Source: Casuarina equisetifolia (lineage: Eukaryota; Streptophyta; Magnoliopsida; Fagales; Casuarinaceae). From it: a DNA stretch of 64,000 nucleotides. The DNA lies in contig CM052357.1 in NCBI GenBank assembly GCA_028551475.1, forward strand, positions 10,773,931 through 10,837,930, written 5' to 3'. Shown piece by piece: positions 48,201 to 60,968 of this stretch. A model generated the notes under the pieces. That model was not told the origin of the DNA. It made no database searches and worked only from the letters and a program-made list of their open reading frames with translations. The stretch's first letter is position 1, and each line of letters opens with the position of its first letter. The position numbers and the translations under genes are program-made.

Positions 48201-51200
48201 ATGCAGTTCTGCATCATAGCATATTGGTGGAAATATTCTTGGACCTTTTCTTTGGCTATATTTTATAGATTAGAGCAAGTTTCATAATATTTTCTGTGAT
48301 CAGATGTAGAAACACCAAAGCTTAACTCTTGAACTCTGGAACCTATTTCTTTTTAATAAAATAGAAGGATTGACAAATGTTGGCTTAATGCAGTATCTTT
48401 CTTTTCATTTGGGTGGAGCAGTCTGTTAGCAGATTGGCTTCTTTAAGTGAGTGGTGTTGTGTGGTTGTTAAAGTTTGTAAGAAACAGTAATGTGAACATT
48501 GTGGCACAAAAAATTGTTGCCTGTGTTGTGGTCGTTGTCATTAATAGCTAGAAGGAGATAAGTAGATACCCATTGTACAAAGAAATGGAAGGTATACTGC
48601 AGTGACAAGGGGTAAAAGGTCTTCACTAAGAATAAGGAAAATTCGTGTTTCTTCAATTATTTGCTGTTGTGCTTTTCTGAAAACAATATAGAGAAATGGA
48701 CGAAAATTTACCATTATATTAGTCCTGGAAAAGGAAAAAAAAAAATCTTCTTCAATTACTGCAAATATTAGTAGAGAGTTTAGTGGGAACCCTATTGAAG
48801 TTTTTCTTGGAATACATTATTCCCTTTGATTCGTGTGGACAACCAATTACGTCAACACAATCCTACGCATTTGCCCAGTTGACCTATATGCTTAAATTCT
48901 TTCCCACTTTCATGCAGAATGTGATGCATTGGCACATTGTAGATACACAGTCATTCCCTTTGGAGATACCTTCATTCCCAAAACTATGGGATGGTGCATA
49001 TTCAATTTCAGAACGATATACATTTGCTGATGCTGCAGAAATTGTGAGGTAAGTAATTTTTGCCTATACTTCCCCATCTAGATATTTACCATATTCTGTA
49101 TTTGTTTTCTAATAAATTTATTATTTTCGTTTGTAGTTATGCTCAAAGACGAGGGATTCATATATTGGCTGAAATTGATGTTCCAGGACACGCTCGCTCA
49201 TGGTAGCTAACACTCCTTCCCAAACTCATTGTGGTCTATTTTCAGTATGAAAGAACTTGAAAGTAACCTTTCTTAAACGGAGTAACTGATCCCTGATGAT
49301 ACCAGTAATTTGAGTTTTAGCTTTCCTAAGTTTCATGTCTCACCCTGCCCTAATGAGCTACTTAATATAGAATAGCTAGCTACAGCTTGAAAAGTTTTTA
49401 GAGGTCTCTAACATATCCTACAAAGACATTTTGGAACATGATGGAATATTGCAAAGACAGAAATGTAGATCCCAGAATAACTGTGGATGATTGTTACCTT
49501 GGCTTTGGGGAAAATGTGATCATTTTCTTTTAGTGGACCATGAAATCATGAAAGTTATATTTAGTTAAGGGGAACCTTGTAACCTAGGTTCTGGAGTTGA
49601 TTTTATTCCCCAATAAGTATATTTCTTCCAATTGATTTCTTTGAGTGCAAATTTACGAACTTAAACTGGGAAGCTCTATACTGATGAGAATTTGAATTAG
49701 AGCATGGCTGCATGAGTGAAAAACCATTCTTACATTACCATTAAATATTTACATGACTAGAAAAAATAAAGATACCATTTTAGAGTTGCTAATCTTCTGA
49801 CTTATAAAAGAAAGGTAGATCTTTTAAGTACTCGAAGTACAGTCAGCATTGGTAGTACATTCCTTGACTTATGAAAAGTTTAGTGGCGTCCACAGAAACA
49901 GATGTGTAAGTGCCTATGTTGTATGCACTTTATTATCTAATTAAGGCCCATAGAATACTCACAAATTTATTTTCTTTTCTTTTCATGTAAAAAGAGAAGG
50001 TCTGTGATATTTTAGGTTCTTATATTCATTTTGGCCTTTCAAGGTCTAGAGACAAAATGCTTTGGTGATGACATTGCTCTGAGTTCTTGTAGAAATGGTT
50101 TAAATCTTTAGGGGGATTGGCTATCCTTCTTTGTGGCCGTCAAAGGAATGTCAGCTGCCACTTATTCATTTTGGCCTGTCAAGTTCTAGAGATGTAATGC
50201 TTTTATGATGACATTGCTCTGAGTCCTTGAAGAAATGGTTTAAGTCTTTTGGGGGATCGGCTATCCTTTTGTGGCCGTCAAAGGAATGTCAGCAGCCACT
50301 TATTCATTTTGGCCTGTCAAGTTCTAGAGATGTAATGCTTTTATGATGACATTGCTCTGAGTTCTTGAAGAAATGATTTAAATCTTTAGGGGCATTGGCT
50401 ATCCTTCTCTGTGGCCGTCAAAGGAATGTAAGGAGCCACTTGATGTCAGCAATGAATTTGCCTTTAAAGTGATAGATGGAATTCTTTCAGGTAATTTTAC
50501 TATTTTCTCTTGAAAACATGGAACCATTATCCCCATTAGATAATTGATCTTTGATGTCTTATGGCTTTTATTTTTCAGATTTCAGTAAGGTTTTTAAGTT
50601 TAGATTCGTTCACTTGGGAGGTGATGAGGTTGATACAAGTAAGTGCTATGACCTTATAGATTATATTATAATCTTTTATTTCTCTACTTGTTAATTGAGA
50701 TAGCAGGATTATTTTAATGACCATCAAATTGTAGCTCAACATGGGGGTGTTACTCCTTTTAGCTTTTCTTCTTCTTCTCTTGCCTTTCTTCTTCTTCTTC
50801 TTCTTCTTCTTCTTCTTCTTCTTCTTCCTTTTTTTTGAGAAGAAAAGAGAAGGGGAGGGGTTGCGGGGTTGGAGGTGGGAGTGTGTTGGCGTTTCTTAGT
50901 AATGCCCAGTTGCTCACATGCTTTGGATGAGCCTGGATCCGGTGGGCTTGGTCCATTTGGGGGACTGTCAAACTTACAACCTCAGCTTCATGAGCCATAG
51001 CAGTTAGTAGTTTGCCTTCTTCAATCCTTGCCATAAAATCGGCCTTTATGGACGCAAGAACTAGAAATGAAGGGACTACGATAAATGGTGCGATGATCCT
51101 CAAAGAAAATCTAAAATTAGATCATCCAAGTATCTTGGGGGCATGAACTGGCTTTCAAAGTGAAAAATTGACAGCTTAAAAATGTTATGGCTCATAAGTC

Positions 51201-54200
51201 TTGGGCACTATTCTTTCTTCTTTTGATTTATTCAAAAGTTCCTTATCTGTCTCTTAATTAGAATGAATCTTGTTTTAAGTGGAGAATCAACAATCTAGTT
51301 ATTCTTCACAAATACAATGCTCTCACTCAAAACACTTTCTTGTAACTTGAGGACAAGAAGTTTTTATTATTTGCTATTTGTCAAGTAATTCCACTGGTTT
51401 GTTCTTTCAGTTCCAATATTTCTTCTTTTTCATGCAATTGTCTCTTAGCTTTAATGCTCCCCTTAAGCACCATAAATCATTTTAGCTTCTTCAGAAGAGG
51501 GCATCTCTATCTTCTGCAGAAGTCAGATAATTTTTTTATTTAAGTTACCTGGACATGTTCCTGATGAATGTCATTCATGATTTTCCAACACTGTTATCTC
51601 TGAATATGCCTGCCCTACGAGCCATGTGAGAATCAAGTATACTGACTTTGCTGTTGGTGCACAAATCTCAAAATATATCAAACCGCAACATTGATTGTAG
51701 AAATACTTACTAATGGTGGGTGGCATCACATGGATCTAAGCTGTCTGTGGTACAACGATTTCAGACTTCTCCACACTCTGTTATCCTCTTCTTATTGCTG
51801 GACATTTCTTTCCTGAATTCCAAGATAGCCTACAAATTAACCCTGAATACTCGATTGAATTCTCTGCCTTCTAAAGCTGTTTTCCCCTTCTTCCGGTGTA
51901 GTTATTCGATTAAAATTATTTTTCTTAGAAAATCACTTATGAATATGGCATCATCTTTCATGCCATTTTTGGAGTTATTCCAATCCTTCAAAAGTCTAGA
52001 ATATATTAAAGTTCGTAATTCTGTTGAAGTTTTTGGCTAAAAGTCTCCTTGGAGGTAAAAGTGTTTGAATTGTTTCTTTTTACAAGATTGATTCTAATGG
52101 CTCAGTGTCTATGCCTACCATTTACATAAAGAGACTAGCTTATAAAATATGCATGTTGGGCAGAGCTTATACTCTCTCCAAAGCGTATCGACCCAAAGTA
52201 AACAATTTCATTGGTGAGGCAAAATGTGTTAGACTTGAATGTTAGTTGCATTTTTCTTTTTTAAATTCAAAATTTATGATATATGTCCTCTGTATCATCA
52301 TCTATCTATGTCTGTGATTTCATTTTCTGATTTTTAGATAATTGTCTTAAACTTGTCAAGTTAGTTATAATTTACTGACACGTCAAACATATCCATTTCA
52401 GGTTGCTGGACAACGACTCCTCATGTAAGAAAATGGTAACAATCATGGTGTCCATCTTATTCATTTTCTATATCTTCAAATAAATTAGCTCGAAATATAT
52501 TACTAGTTGGACTAAACTGCTTTTGGAACAACTCCAGATGCACTGATTGTACAAATTTTGGGAAATTCCCTGTATACTTCCTACATATTCAGAACTTCTC
52601 TATAAAGAATGTGAACCTACTTCATAGTACACACTTTAAATGTCTAAGAAAGGACCTTCTTGTTATGATATTATTTCTGAATCAAGTTAATGCGTTAGGC
52701 GCATTAGGCTTGGAGAATCCAAAAATTGCGACTGGGCTTGATAGTGAATCTCTGTTTACAGTCTGTTGGAACATATATGGTTCAAGGATTCAGCTTTCCT
52801 TTCATTTTTATTCTCTAAAACTTCCAGGTTGCTTAATATTCGAGTCATATCAGTCTTATCGAGAGTGCCACTCTACCTAATTCGTTCAAATTGGTCATTA
52901 TTTTCCTTTCAACAATTAGTTTTGACAAATTTATTTGTATGCTTGATTGACATGAGCATGCCATGTCTCCTTTCATTTGGGATGCCCTTCTAGCTCATTC
53001 AATAGGGAGTTTGACACCATACAGTTAGTCAGCCATAAAGATTGTCATTCTTGTGCTACCTTCAGGAGAATTTTAAAATGTCAAATTCTGACATCATGTT
53101 CTCTAAGCTTGCGTTCTGTTTTGGTTTCATTGTATCAGGAAGGGGATGAAAAACTATAATCACCTATAAGTATTGCCTTGAAGACATTCTGCAGATATCC
53201 TATGACACTCTTGACAATCTTGATTTGCAGGTTAGCTAAGAATCATATGAATGAATCTCAAGCTTATCAGTACTTCGTATTGCGTGCACAGAACATAGCG
53301 TTGTCCCATGGATATGAAATTGTTAACTGGTACGTAGTATATGCATAAGGTTATTTTATAGGTTTTGTTGTACTCTTTTTAAGCTTATTCGCACGTGAAA
53401 AATTTCAGGGAAGAGACTTTTAACAATTTTGGCGATAAATTGAGCAGAAAGACTGTGGTACACAATTGGTATGTCTTACTTTGCTCGGTTTAATTTTGGA
53501 GGCTCATGTATCATCCTAGGAGAATCTAATGTGTCATGGTGCACATTTTTGTTCAATGAAATTTGGTATAGTATGGATTTGTTTTTAAATTCAACTAAAA
53601 TAGGTAAAACTTCCTTATCAATAATTGGCATTTTTTTTCTTTGATAAATATGTGAATTTATTCATTGAAGAATAAGAGAGTACAAAAGCATAGGGGTAAT
53701 AATTGTCATTTTTATACTATGATTTTAATAGAGAATAAAATATGAAATTATGATATACATATCTTACCTTGTCATTATAAGTATTTTGGCTTCTGACCAC
53801 ATTTAAGCTTCATCAATGTTGCCTTTTTTTATAACGTTTTTAATTATTTATTGTTCAGGAGAGAACCCCATCAGTTTTATGTGTATTAGTTTGGTCTTTT
53901 CATCTAATAGCTAAAGAAAGATGGAGTCTATGGCTTGACACATGTTTACGTTGATAGGTAGATGTATGAATTTATAAATTCCAACCCAAAAAGCCTGTTT
54001 TATCTAATACCAAGTGTGCAAACCGATATGCATTTTTCTGTCTAAAAACACAGATGATCTTATGAACTTATTTAACTAAAACTTAGAGAGAAGAATATAT
54101 TTTCCCTGAAAATTTTTTAAAATTTATACATTTGGAAAACATGGATCCTGAAGCAGTTCTGTTGAAGTAAGTTATCTCTAATTTTGAAATTCAATCCAGT

Positions 54201-56415
54201 CCCAGTGCAGCTATCAAAGAGGAAACTTTACCTACTAGCTCAACTTGTCTAACAAGCATGTTGATTCTAAGAACTCCTCAGCTTGTGGTTGAAAAAGTAG
54301 ATCTATTGATTGGTTCCTCTCTCTCTCTCTCTCTCTCTCTCAGTATCTTTAGAACCATTTGTTTGATATGGCCATGTTCTGATCCTTCCACAGAAAAGAA
54401 ATTCTTATTTTTTTTCTAAGGAACTAAAATAATTTTCGTAGGATCTTATTAATTTTTCTCATGTATTTTCTAATTGCTCAGCAACAAAAAGGAAACACGT
54501 TCCTTGAAAAAAATTTATTTGTTTAGTGTCACGATTTTAGGAGTTCAATTCTATCATCACACTGCCAGGGTATTGCACATTGTAGTGAGACATTGAACTG
54601 TTTCTTTCTACATATCTCTAGATTACTATAAGAGGGGTATCTATCATCAAAGTAGAAATTTTGGGTAATAGACTGGGTAAAACCTGTAAGCTGGTATTCT
54701 AATATACCATTCAATCTGCACTTTCAATTCCAAGTTTAACTCTCTATGAGCTGGAATACCTGCTCCATATCTGTCTATTTCAAACTGAGGGTCCCATGTA
54801 AAATGGCTATATGATTGGTATCTGGCTTGCAAATTTTTTCCATAAGTTTTCTTTCTCTTTTATTGTAACCGTGTGTTCTATCTATGTTTCTCTAGTATTC
54901 TGGTGGATTTGATTTCTTGCTTACGATTTTCATGGCAGGCTTGGAGGTGGTGTAGCAGAGCAAGTGGTTGCAGCTGGGTTAAGGTGTATTGTTAGCAACC
55001 AGGACAAGTGGTATTTGGATCACTTAGATACGACATGGCAGCAGTTCTACATGAATGAACCACTCACAAATATCGTAAACCCCAAGCAACAGGAATTAGT
55101 TGTAGGTGGTGAGGTATGCATGTGGGGTGAGCATATTGATGGTTCTGATATTGAGCAAACCATATGGCCACGTGCTGCAGCAGCTGCAGGTACTTTTCTC
55201 ATCTCAGTGTCTAAATTAAATCTTTGTGTGCAATTTTCTGCATCCCATGTAACTATAATTATACTTGAGACCCAGGATTGAACAATTAGAATGTGGCCTT
55301 TGTTTGAGCAGACGTGATAATGATAGTCTTCCTTGCTTCTTGTCTCTCTTAAATGTATAAGCTTTCGTGGACACACAGAAATTGATGAAAATTAAGATTA
55401 TTTTGGCTTCCGAACTCTTTCAAGCTTTCGTTCTTTAATAAATGTTCAATTCCTAGTTTTCAAAAGAATTAAACAAAATCAAAATTGGTTTGTTTAATTA
55501 TGTCATAAATCATTTATTGATCAGGTTATGTTAGGATACAATTCAATAAAAAATATTCATTTTTAGGGTGTCTACAAGCTGTCGCGTGATTAGTTATGAA
55601 ATGCATAGTTCATTTAATTCAAAAATGAATTTAACTATGAAATTTGGATTCAAAAGCAAGAGACTTCTTTGATACTATATTTAATTGCTACTTATTCAAA
55701 AGTTTAAACTAATATAAATTGATAAATTGAATCAGTTAGTAATATTTAAATAGCAACGTTGATACATTCATTGGAAACGAACCTTTTTCTGTATGATTAT
55801 CCTTGAGTAAAACCTTCCAAAATTCTTCTGAAGTTAGAATATCCATGTCTTATGGCCATGATTTATACATGCAAGTTAGCATTCCCAAGGTGAGACGTGG
55901 CCTTCCCCATTTCTGGGTTACAGAACCATACTTTATCTTTGCCTACTTGTTTTATTACAATCTATTAGCAGCTTTGCCCGGATACGACTAACTTACTAGC
56001 AGTCATTACTAAAATTAGTATTCAGGGCCAACTAGATCTTCAGATATCTAGCCTTTGCTGCAGAAAATCATAGCTCATCTGTCAGTTCACAGTTAACCTT
56101 TTTGTAAAATTCAATATATTTCTGGCTGTATGCGTTCTGGCAGCTGCAAGAGTGGTATGTCTATAGGTTTTGTGTCAAAGCTTTCACTGACAAATATGCC
56201 TCTTTTCTTGTTTGGTTTGTTGTCCGTGTTGTGCCTTTCCAAATGAAGAACGATTGTGGACAGTTTATGACAAACTGGCTAAGGATCCAAGACAAGTTAC
56301 AGGAAGGTTGGCACATTTCAGGTGTTTGCTGAATCAAAGGGGAATTGCGGCTGCTCCTTTAGCTGGACCAGGCAGAGTTGCTCCTGACGAGCCAGGCTCC
56401 TGCTACACTCAGTAG
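45299..56415 (+). CDS. HEXO1: Beta-hexosaminidase, HEXO1-like (GH20), 14 exons
   Basis: Exons: 45299-45604, 46282-46356, 47168-47203, 47302-47413, 48052-48122, 48918-49048, 49137-49202, 50390-50490, 50579-50638, 52402-52435, 53231-53329, 53409-53468, 54939-55189, 56249-56415. Lengths sum to 1569 bases (522 residues plus stop) and phases agree at every junction. The enzyme removes terminal beta-linked GlcNAc/GalNAc from N-glycans; Arabidopsis HEXO1 is vacuolar. N-terminal signal peptide MGKIVLLLLLSVFVQGLA, then VNIWPMPKSV, RFSYRGLLIDTSRHYLP, HWHIVDTQSFPLE, AEIDVPGHARSW, HLGGDEV (catalytic Asp315-Glu316), GEVCMWGEHID and a C-terminal RLAHFRCLLNQRG. The start is the ATG at 45299; the frame extends upstream only through a TTG. 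Arabidopsis HEXO1 has about 541 residues. Introns are long (up to about 1.8 kb). Exon 8 sits at the end of a three-unit repeat. Confidence 0.93.
50024..50440 (+). repeat. Three tandem copies of the exon 8 5' end with its upstream intron
   Basis: Units of 140, 138 and about 139 bases (50024-50163, 50164-50301, 50302-50440). Each carries ATTCATTTTGGCCT, GATGACATTGCTCTGAG and then GGCTATCCTTC...TGTGGCCGTCAAAGGAATG. Only the third continues into the full exon 8 and its donor. The first copy keeps an AG acceptor and a correct reading frame (GIGYPSLWPSKEC); the second lacks AG at that point. Confidence 0.9.
50764..50827. repeat. CTT microsatellite in HEXO1 intron 9
   Basis: Imperfect, then about 14 perfect CTT units between exons 9 and 10. 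The minus-strand frame over it (poly-Glu) is a product of the repeat. Confidence 0.9.
54316..54341. repeat. CT microsatellite in HEXO1 intron 12
   Basis: About 13 CT dinucleotides in the intron between exons 12 and 13. Confidence 0.9.
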
Positions 56416-57113
56416 CAAGACAGGGCACATCTCTACTTCCTAGAATAACGACAGCTCCTGATAAGATCAGGTAGTATATTATTCTTTTACTATATAAGCT
56501 CCAAAAAGGTCCATGGTTCATTGCAATGAGAACAATGTGCCTACATTAATGAAAAACACTTAATTTTTGGACCTTGATAGTATATGCTTTCTGTAATTTC
56601 CTTATATGATTTCTTGAATCTTAAAATTGACAAAGGAACGTCACAAATGAAAAAATTGTGAATGAGGTTGGTGACATTACCATTGAATCTTTTTCCAGAG
56701 GGAAAAAGGTAAAATGTTGGAATTGCAATAACTAGTGTTTTATGACTGTAACATTAATGGTGGGATAGTATTCTCCCAATAGAGTAGCTGTGAGAGTTTG
56801 AAAATATGGGAATTGAATCACGGAAGTGTGTGTGGTGTGCATTGTGTACCAAAACAACAAAGAAGAAAAAGAGAAAATCATCCTAAACAGTGGATGTAGA
56901 ATAGCTTTTCTGATCTAAAGCTCCCTAAATCATTAGTGTTTGTGTGGCTGCATTTTATTGGTATTCTCGATCCTTTTGTAAAAGATGTCTCATGAATTAT
57001 AAAACAGATGATGTTTTTTTTTTTTGTACAAACACATTCGAGCTGAACAACAAAAACTACGGTATAAAAGTGGGCAACAAAAACCTTAACATAGGGATCA
57101 TTGTATCTGCAAA
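56416..57113. other. Convergent 3' ends of HEXO1 and the KORRIGAN-like gene
   Basis: About 700 bases between two stop codons that face each other. It must hold both polyadenylation regions. No further gene is seen. Confidence 0.6.
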
Positions 57114-60100
57114 TCAGGGCTTCCATGGTGGTGGGGGTGGTGGGCTCTGTGGGTAGAGTGGTGGAACCGCCGAAAATATGGTATTAACATCAATGCCAAT
57201 GCCCGCGGTAGTGGTCAAGGATACAAGAGCAGCGACTAGTCCGGCGTTTCCAGCCAACGTTGGCTCGGTGTAGTTATAATTGGTGCGCACATCACTGAAC
57301 TGGTCAGACTTATCAGGACCTCCAACCATGGCTCCAGTGATGTTGTTGGGGTTCGGATTCTTGCTCTCCTCGAACTTCCATCCTTCTTTGCAAGAATAAT
57401 CTTTGTGGTCATTGGGTATGGATGCACCCCGGTGATGCACATGTCTAGGGGACTTTTTGCCATACCCAACAACGTAGCTCATGTTCATGGGGTTTTTACC
57501 AAGTATATAGTCTATCTGCAGAAAAGCAAACACAGAAAAATGCAAGCTAGCATCAACCAATCATTTCCAACTAGATCTCTGCTTATGATGAAAAGAACGA
57601 GATGAAGATTTTACCTGTGAGGTGGCGAACTTTCGAATAACTCTTAATGGAACATAATTGGGGCCACAGTTCAATCCTGGAGTACCAGTGGCATTCATAT
57701 AATCAACAAACAGAGATGTCAAGAAAGCAGCATTAGCCACGTACTGCAGATTCTGTGGCTTTCCATGGTTCAACATGATCATTCCTCCTGCAAGTTTTTT
57801 CTTTTGTTGGTTATTTGTTCAAAATCATTGAAACACTTGACGCAATGGAAGCATATTAGAAGGGGAGAGATGCTACTTACCGCGCGTCCAGTTGAAGACA
57901 TTGAACTGCGGAAGATAAGAGCACACGTTCAGACCCGTCACATTATGATACATCTGCAACATGTCCTCGTAAGGATAGCCCGGGTTCAAGAAAATCCTAA
58001 GCCTCGTCAACAATAGCATGGCCGCTGGCAACTTGTTATCCCAGCTTAGTACGCTCGAATCTGTAAGCATGTAAAAGGCTTTGGCATTGCGAGGTATGCC
58101 GGGGTTTGTGGCTAGTGCAAGATAGCTATTATTTCCAGTGGCATAGTACAACCACGCAGCTCCCCACATGTACTCATCGTAGTAGCCGGTGGAATTATAA
58201 TAAGTATCAATGAATGAGTTGCCACGACTATATGACCTCCGTTTTCCGCCGTCTCTGGCGAAGTCAAAGACTGTCTTTGCACCTTTGATGAGCTTTTTGG
58301 AATAGGCACCATCGTCCCGGAAAACTATAGAGGCTGCCGCGAAGGCTGCTGCCATTTCCCCAGCAAGGTCGGGTCCTGAAACGCATGTTTGAGTAGGCCG
58401 CGGATAGTCCATGTTTTCCGGTCTCTGCCAGCAGGTGTGATCATCTGGTGTCGTAGAGCCATTTTGGTGTCCACCAACCTGGCAAGTAGAAGAAGCGTTA
58501 ATTCGACCTAAAAATCAATTTAAGACTTGGTAAAACTTATTATTCACATTTTAACAAGATGGTCTAAAATGAATCCAAGCAAGGAGAAAGGGAATATATA
58601 TATATATATATATACTGAAGATTACCTGGCAATATATCTTGTTAATTTTGGTGGCGGAGGAATTGAAGGTTAGGAGCAAATAATCAGTGCCCCACTTAAT
58701 GAGCTCCCGCGTGTGTTTGTACTCATTAATGTTCTCATATTTGTGACGGTATTCAATCACACTCCAGCTTAGCATTGTCATGGCATAAGCCATTGGAAAG
58801 TGAAACTTCACATTGTCTCCAGCGTCGTAGTATCCGCCCAGCAGCCCTCCCTTCACATCCGTATCATTCAAGCCATCACTTAGCCCTGAGTCTCCTCTCC
58901 AGGAAATACCATTACTTTTGGGCAATTTCCCAGCTGCATCACATTCATAGCTAATCTCATTAGTATCTGCTTACTCTATCATTTCATTTATGCTACAAGC
59001 ACTTTCAACGGTGACCCAAGTCCTACTTTCATCATTTCCGGTTGAATATTCAACAATGTTACCAAAAAAGGTCATTGCTTGACTTATTTGTGGGGGAAAA
59101 CAAAGTTCCAAATTCGACATCCAACTCCCCCACATCCTCATTCATCTTTTAAAAAAAATATATCAGAATTTACCGTAGGGGAGATATAAAGCAACCGCAT
59201 TTTGCGCCGGGCATAATTCTAATATGTCAAAACAGAGTGTGGAAAGTCCCTGGCACTAGGTATTCCATTTCCTATAGGCTGTAGCCACCTGCGCCTCAGG
59301 AATTACCAGAACACATTGAAAATTCACGAATGATGACGATTCTAGGACCCACACGGTGTTAGAATTCGGTTTGTCCATTCCCACTTGTCATTTGTCAAGC
59401 GTCCTAAGTTTTGGAACCAACCTCTCATATTCTTTCTTTTTCTATTTAATGTTTCTTGTTAATTTAGGTTAGGACCAAGAAACATCGAACTAAGAATATA
59501 CCAATTAGTGGTTCCTTGAAGATGAGTATAAGAAACTCGACCTCAACTAAACCCAAGCTCTGTGGCAAAGAACATATTGCTATAAGACTGAAGCGTAATA
59601 AAAGACATCCCGATAGGATATATGGAAGGTGAAGGTAAGCAGCCAGGGAAACCTGATTAATGAAATCCCAGAGTTCATGGCTATGTTGTGGATGATCGGT
59701 ATGGAACAAATCTAGGGAGTTTGTCTTAATTCTCACACACAGACTATGTGAAATGTATGCGTGGTTGAATTAATGAAGTTCTGATACAATTAAGAAAAAC
59801 TAAGTACCGTGTGAGCTATAGAGAGAGGGGCTTACATTTCTGGGCGTTGAAAAACAGAAGGGCTTTGTTTAGAGCAGCAGAGTAGCTGTCGGGAGGGGGA
59901 GGATTGTGCTTGTGCTTGGGCAGAGTCTTGACGATGATGATGGGGAGTGCAATGACACAGAAAGCCACCAGAAACGACCCCAGGATCCATTTGAGGGCCT
60001 TGCGACTAACAATAACGCACCCCAAGTCCACGTACTTGTTCTTCTTCGTCTCCGGTGGCCCCAACAACCAGCTCTGCTGGGTTTCGTCTAGATTTTGATG

Positions 60101-60217
60101 AGGATACAAAGCTGCCCCGTCCCATTCCGAGGAACGGCTCCGATCATAATCTCCGGAGGCCGGCACCTCTCCATTGTTTATCTCAAATGTTCCTCCCCAG
60201 TGATTCGCTGAGTGCAT
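57114..60217 (-). CDS. Membrane-anchored endo-1,4-beta-glucanase, KORRIGAN type (GH9A)
   Basis: Five exons on the minus strand: 60217-59836, 58933-58626, 58478-57881, 57787-57615, 57515-57114. They sum to 1863 bases (620 residues plus stop), with consistent phases; Arabidopsis KOR1 has 621. KORRIGAN enzymes act with cellulose synthase at the plasma membrane and cycle through Golgi and endosomes. Marks: cytosolic tail with DYDRSRSS (23-30) and [10 protein letters not shown] (45-54, a possible LL sorting signal), a transmembrane helix at about 77-97, catalytic-domain YYDAGD (162-167), [34 protein letters not shown] (500-519), [19 protein letters not shown] (562-580, Asp562 and Glu571 as the likely catalytic residues), and a C-terminal proline tail PPPPPPWKP. 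The start MHSANHWGG suggests the KOR2/GH9A2 branch rather than KOR1, from memory only. It is convergent with HEXO1. Confidence 0.94.
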
Positions 60218-60482
60218 GATGTAGTTGATCTAGTCTCTTCTTTCTTTTTCTCCGAATTCAAGTGTACTCATGCCAAGAGAGAAAAGTCTCCCATGCATAT
60301 GATTCAAAAACTACGACTTAACCCTGTTCAAACAGAAAGAAGTTGTAGCGGGTTTGATGGGGAAATGGTAGCGTGAAGAAAACGCTAAGAACAAGTGCAG
60401 AGGATTATGTTTGGGAACTGAGATGCATGAAAGACACATTAATGAACCCGGACATATATATGGAAGAATTTGCGAGTAAAAC

Positions 60483-60507
60483 AAGAAGAAGAAGAAGAAT
60501 ATTCAAC

Positions 60508-60546
<39 letters not shown>

Positions 60547-60968
60547 GACTTGGGAAGAGAGAGATACAGAAAGATATACCCTTTAGGTAGGACATCTACG
60601 TTCCCAAGAGGTTACATCTGAGATAGATTGATTTTGTTTTGTGTTCTGGTGGGGCTTTTGAAGGTTTTATCATGGAAAGAAAGCAAAAACTAGCTGTGCA
60701 TTTTCCATAGGGGCGTTGGCGCTTCGTGGAAAGCAAGCAAAAAAAAGAAGCGGAAGGAGAAGAATAGTCAACGTGAGAGAGAGAGAGAGAGAGAGAGGTA
60801 GGGTTTGACTTGGGGAAAGAGAGATCCAGAAAGATACACCTTTAGGTGGGATGTACATGTTATGTTCCCTAGTGTTTGTATATAAAATAGATTGATTTGT
60901 TCTGTGTTCTGGAGGGGGCTTTTGAGGATTTTAACATGGAATGAAAGCAAAAGCTAGCTGTGCCTGAT
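60483..60968. repeat. Duplicated block with GA microsatellites upstream of the KORRIGAN-like gene
   Basis: Two units offset by about 260 bases (about 60483-60700 and 60747-60968). Each has ATTCAACGTAAGAG-like sequence, a GA run (60511-60541 and 60774-60797), TTGACTTGGG, GATACAGAAAGATA-like and GAAAGCAAAAACTAGCTGTGC-like parts. In the direction of the minus-strand gene the runs are CT-rich and lie about 300-580 bases before the ATG, a place where promoter or leader CT runs are common in plants. Confidence 0.85.

Noticed and set aside
50759-51103. A 114-codon minus-strand frame with a poly-Glu end
   Set aside because: It is produced by a CTT microsatellite in a HEXO1 intron.
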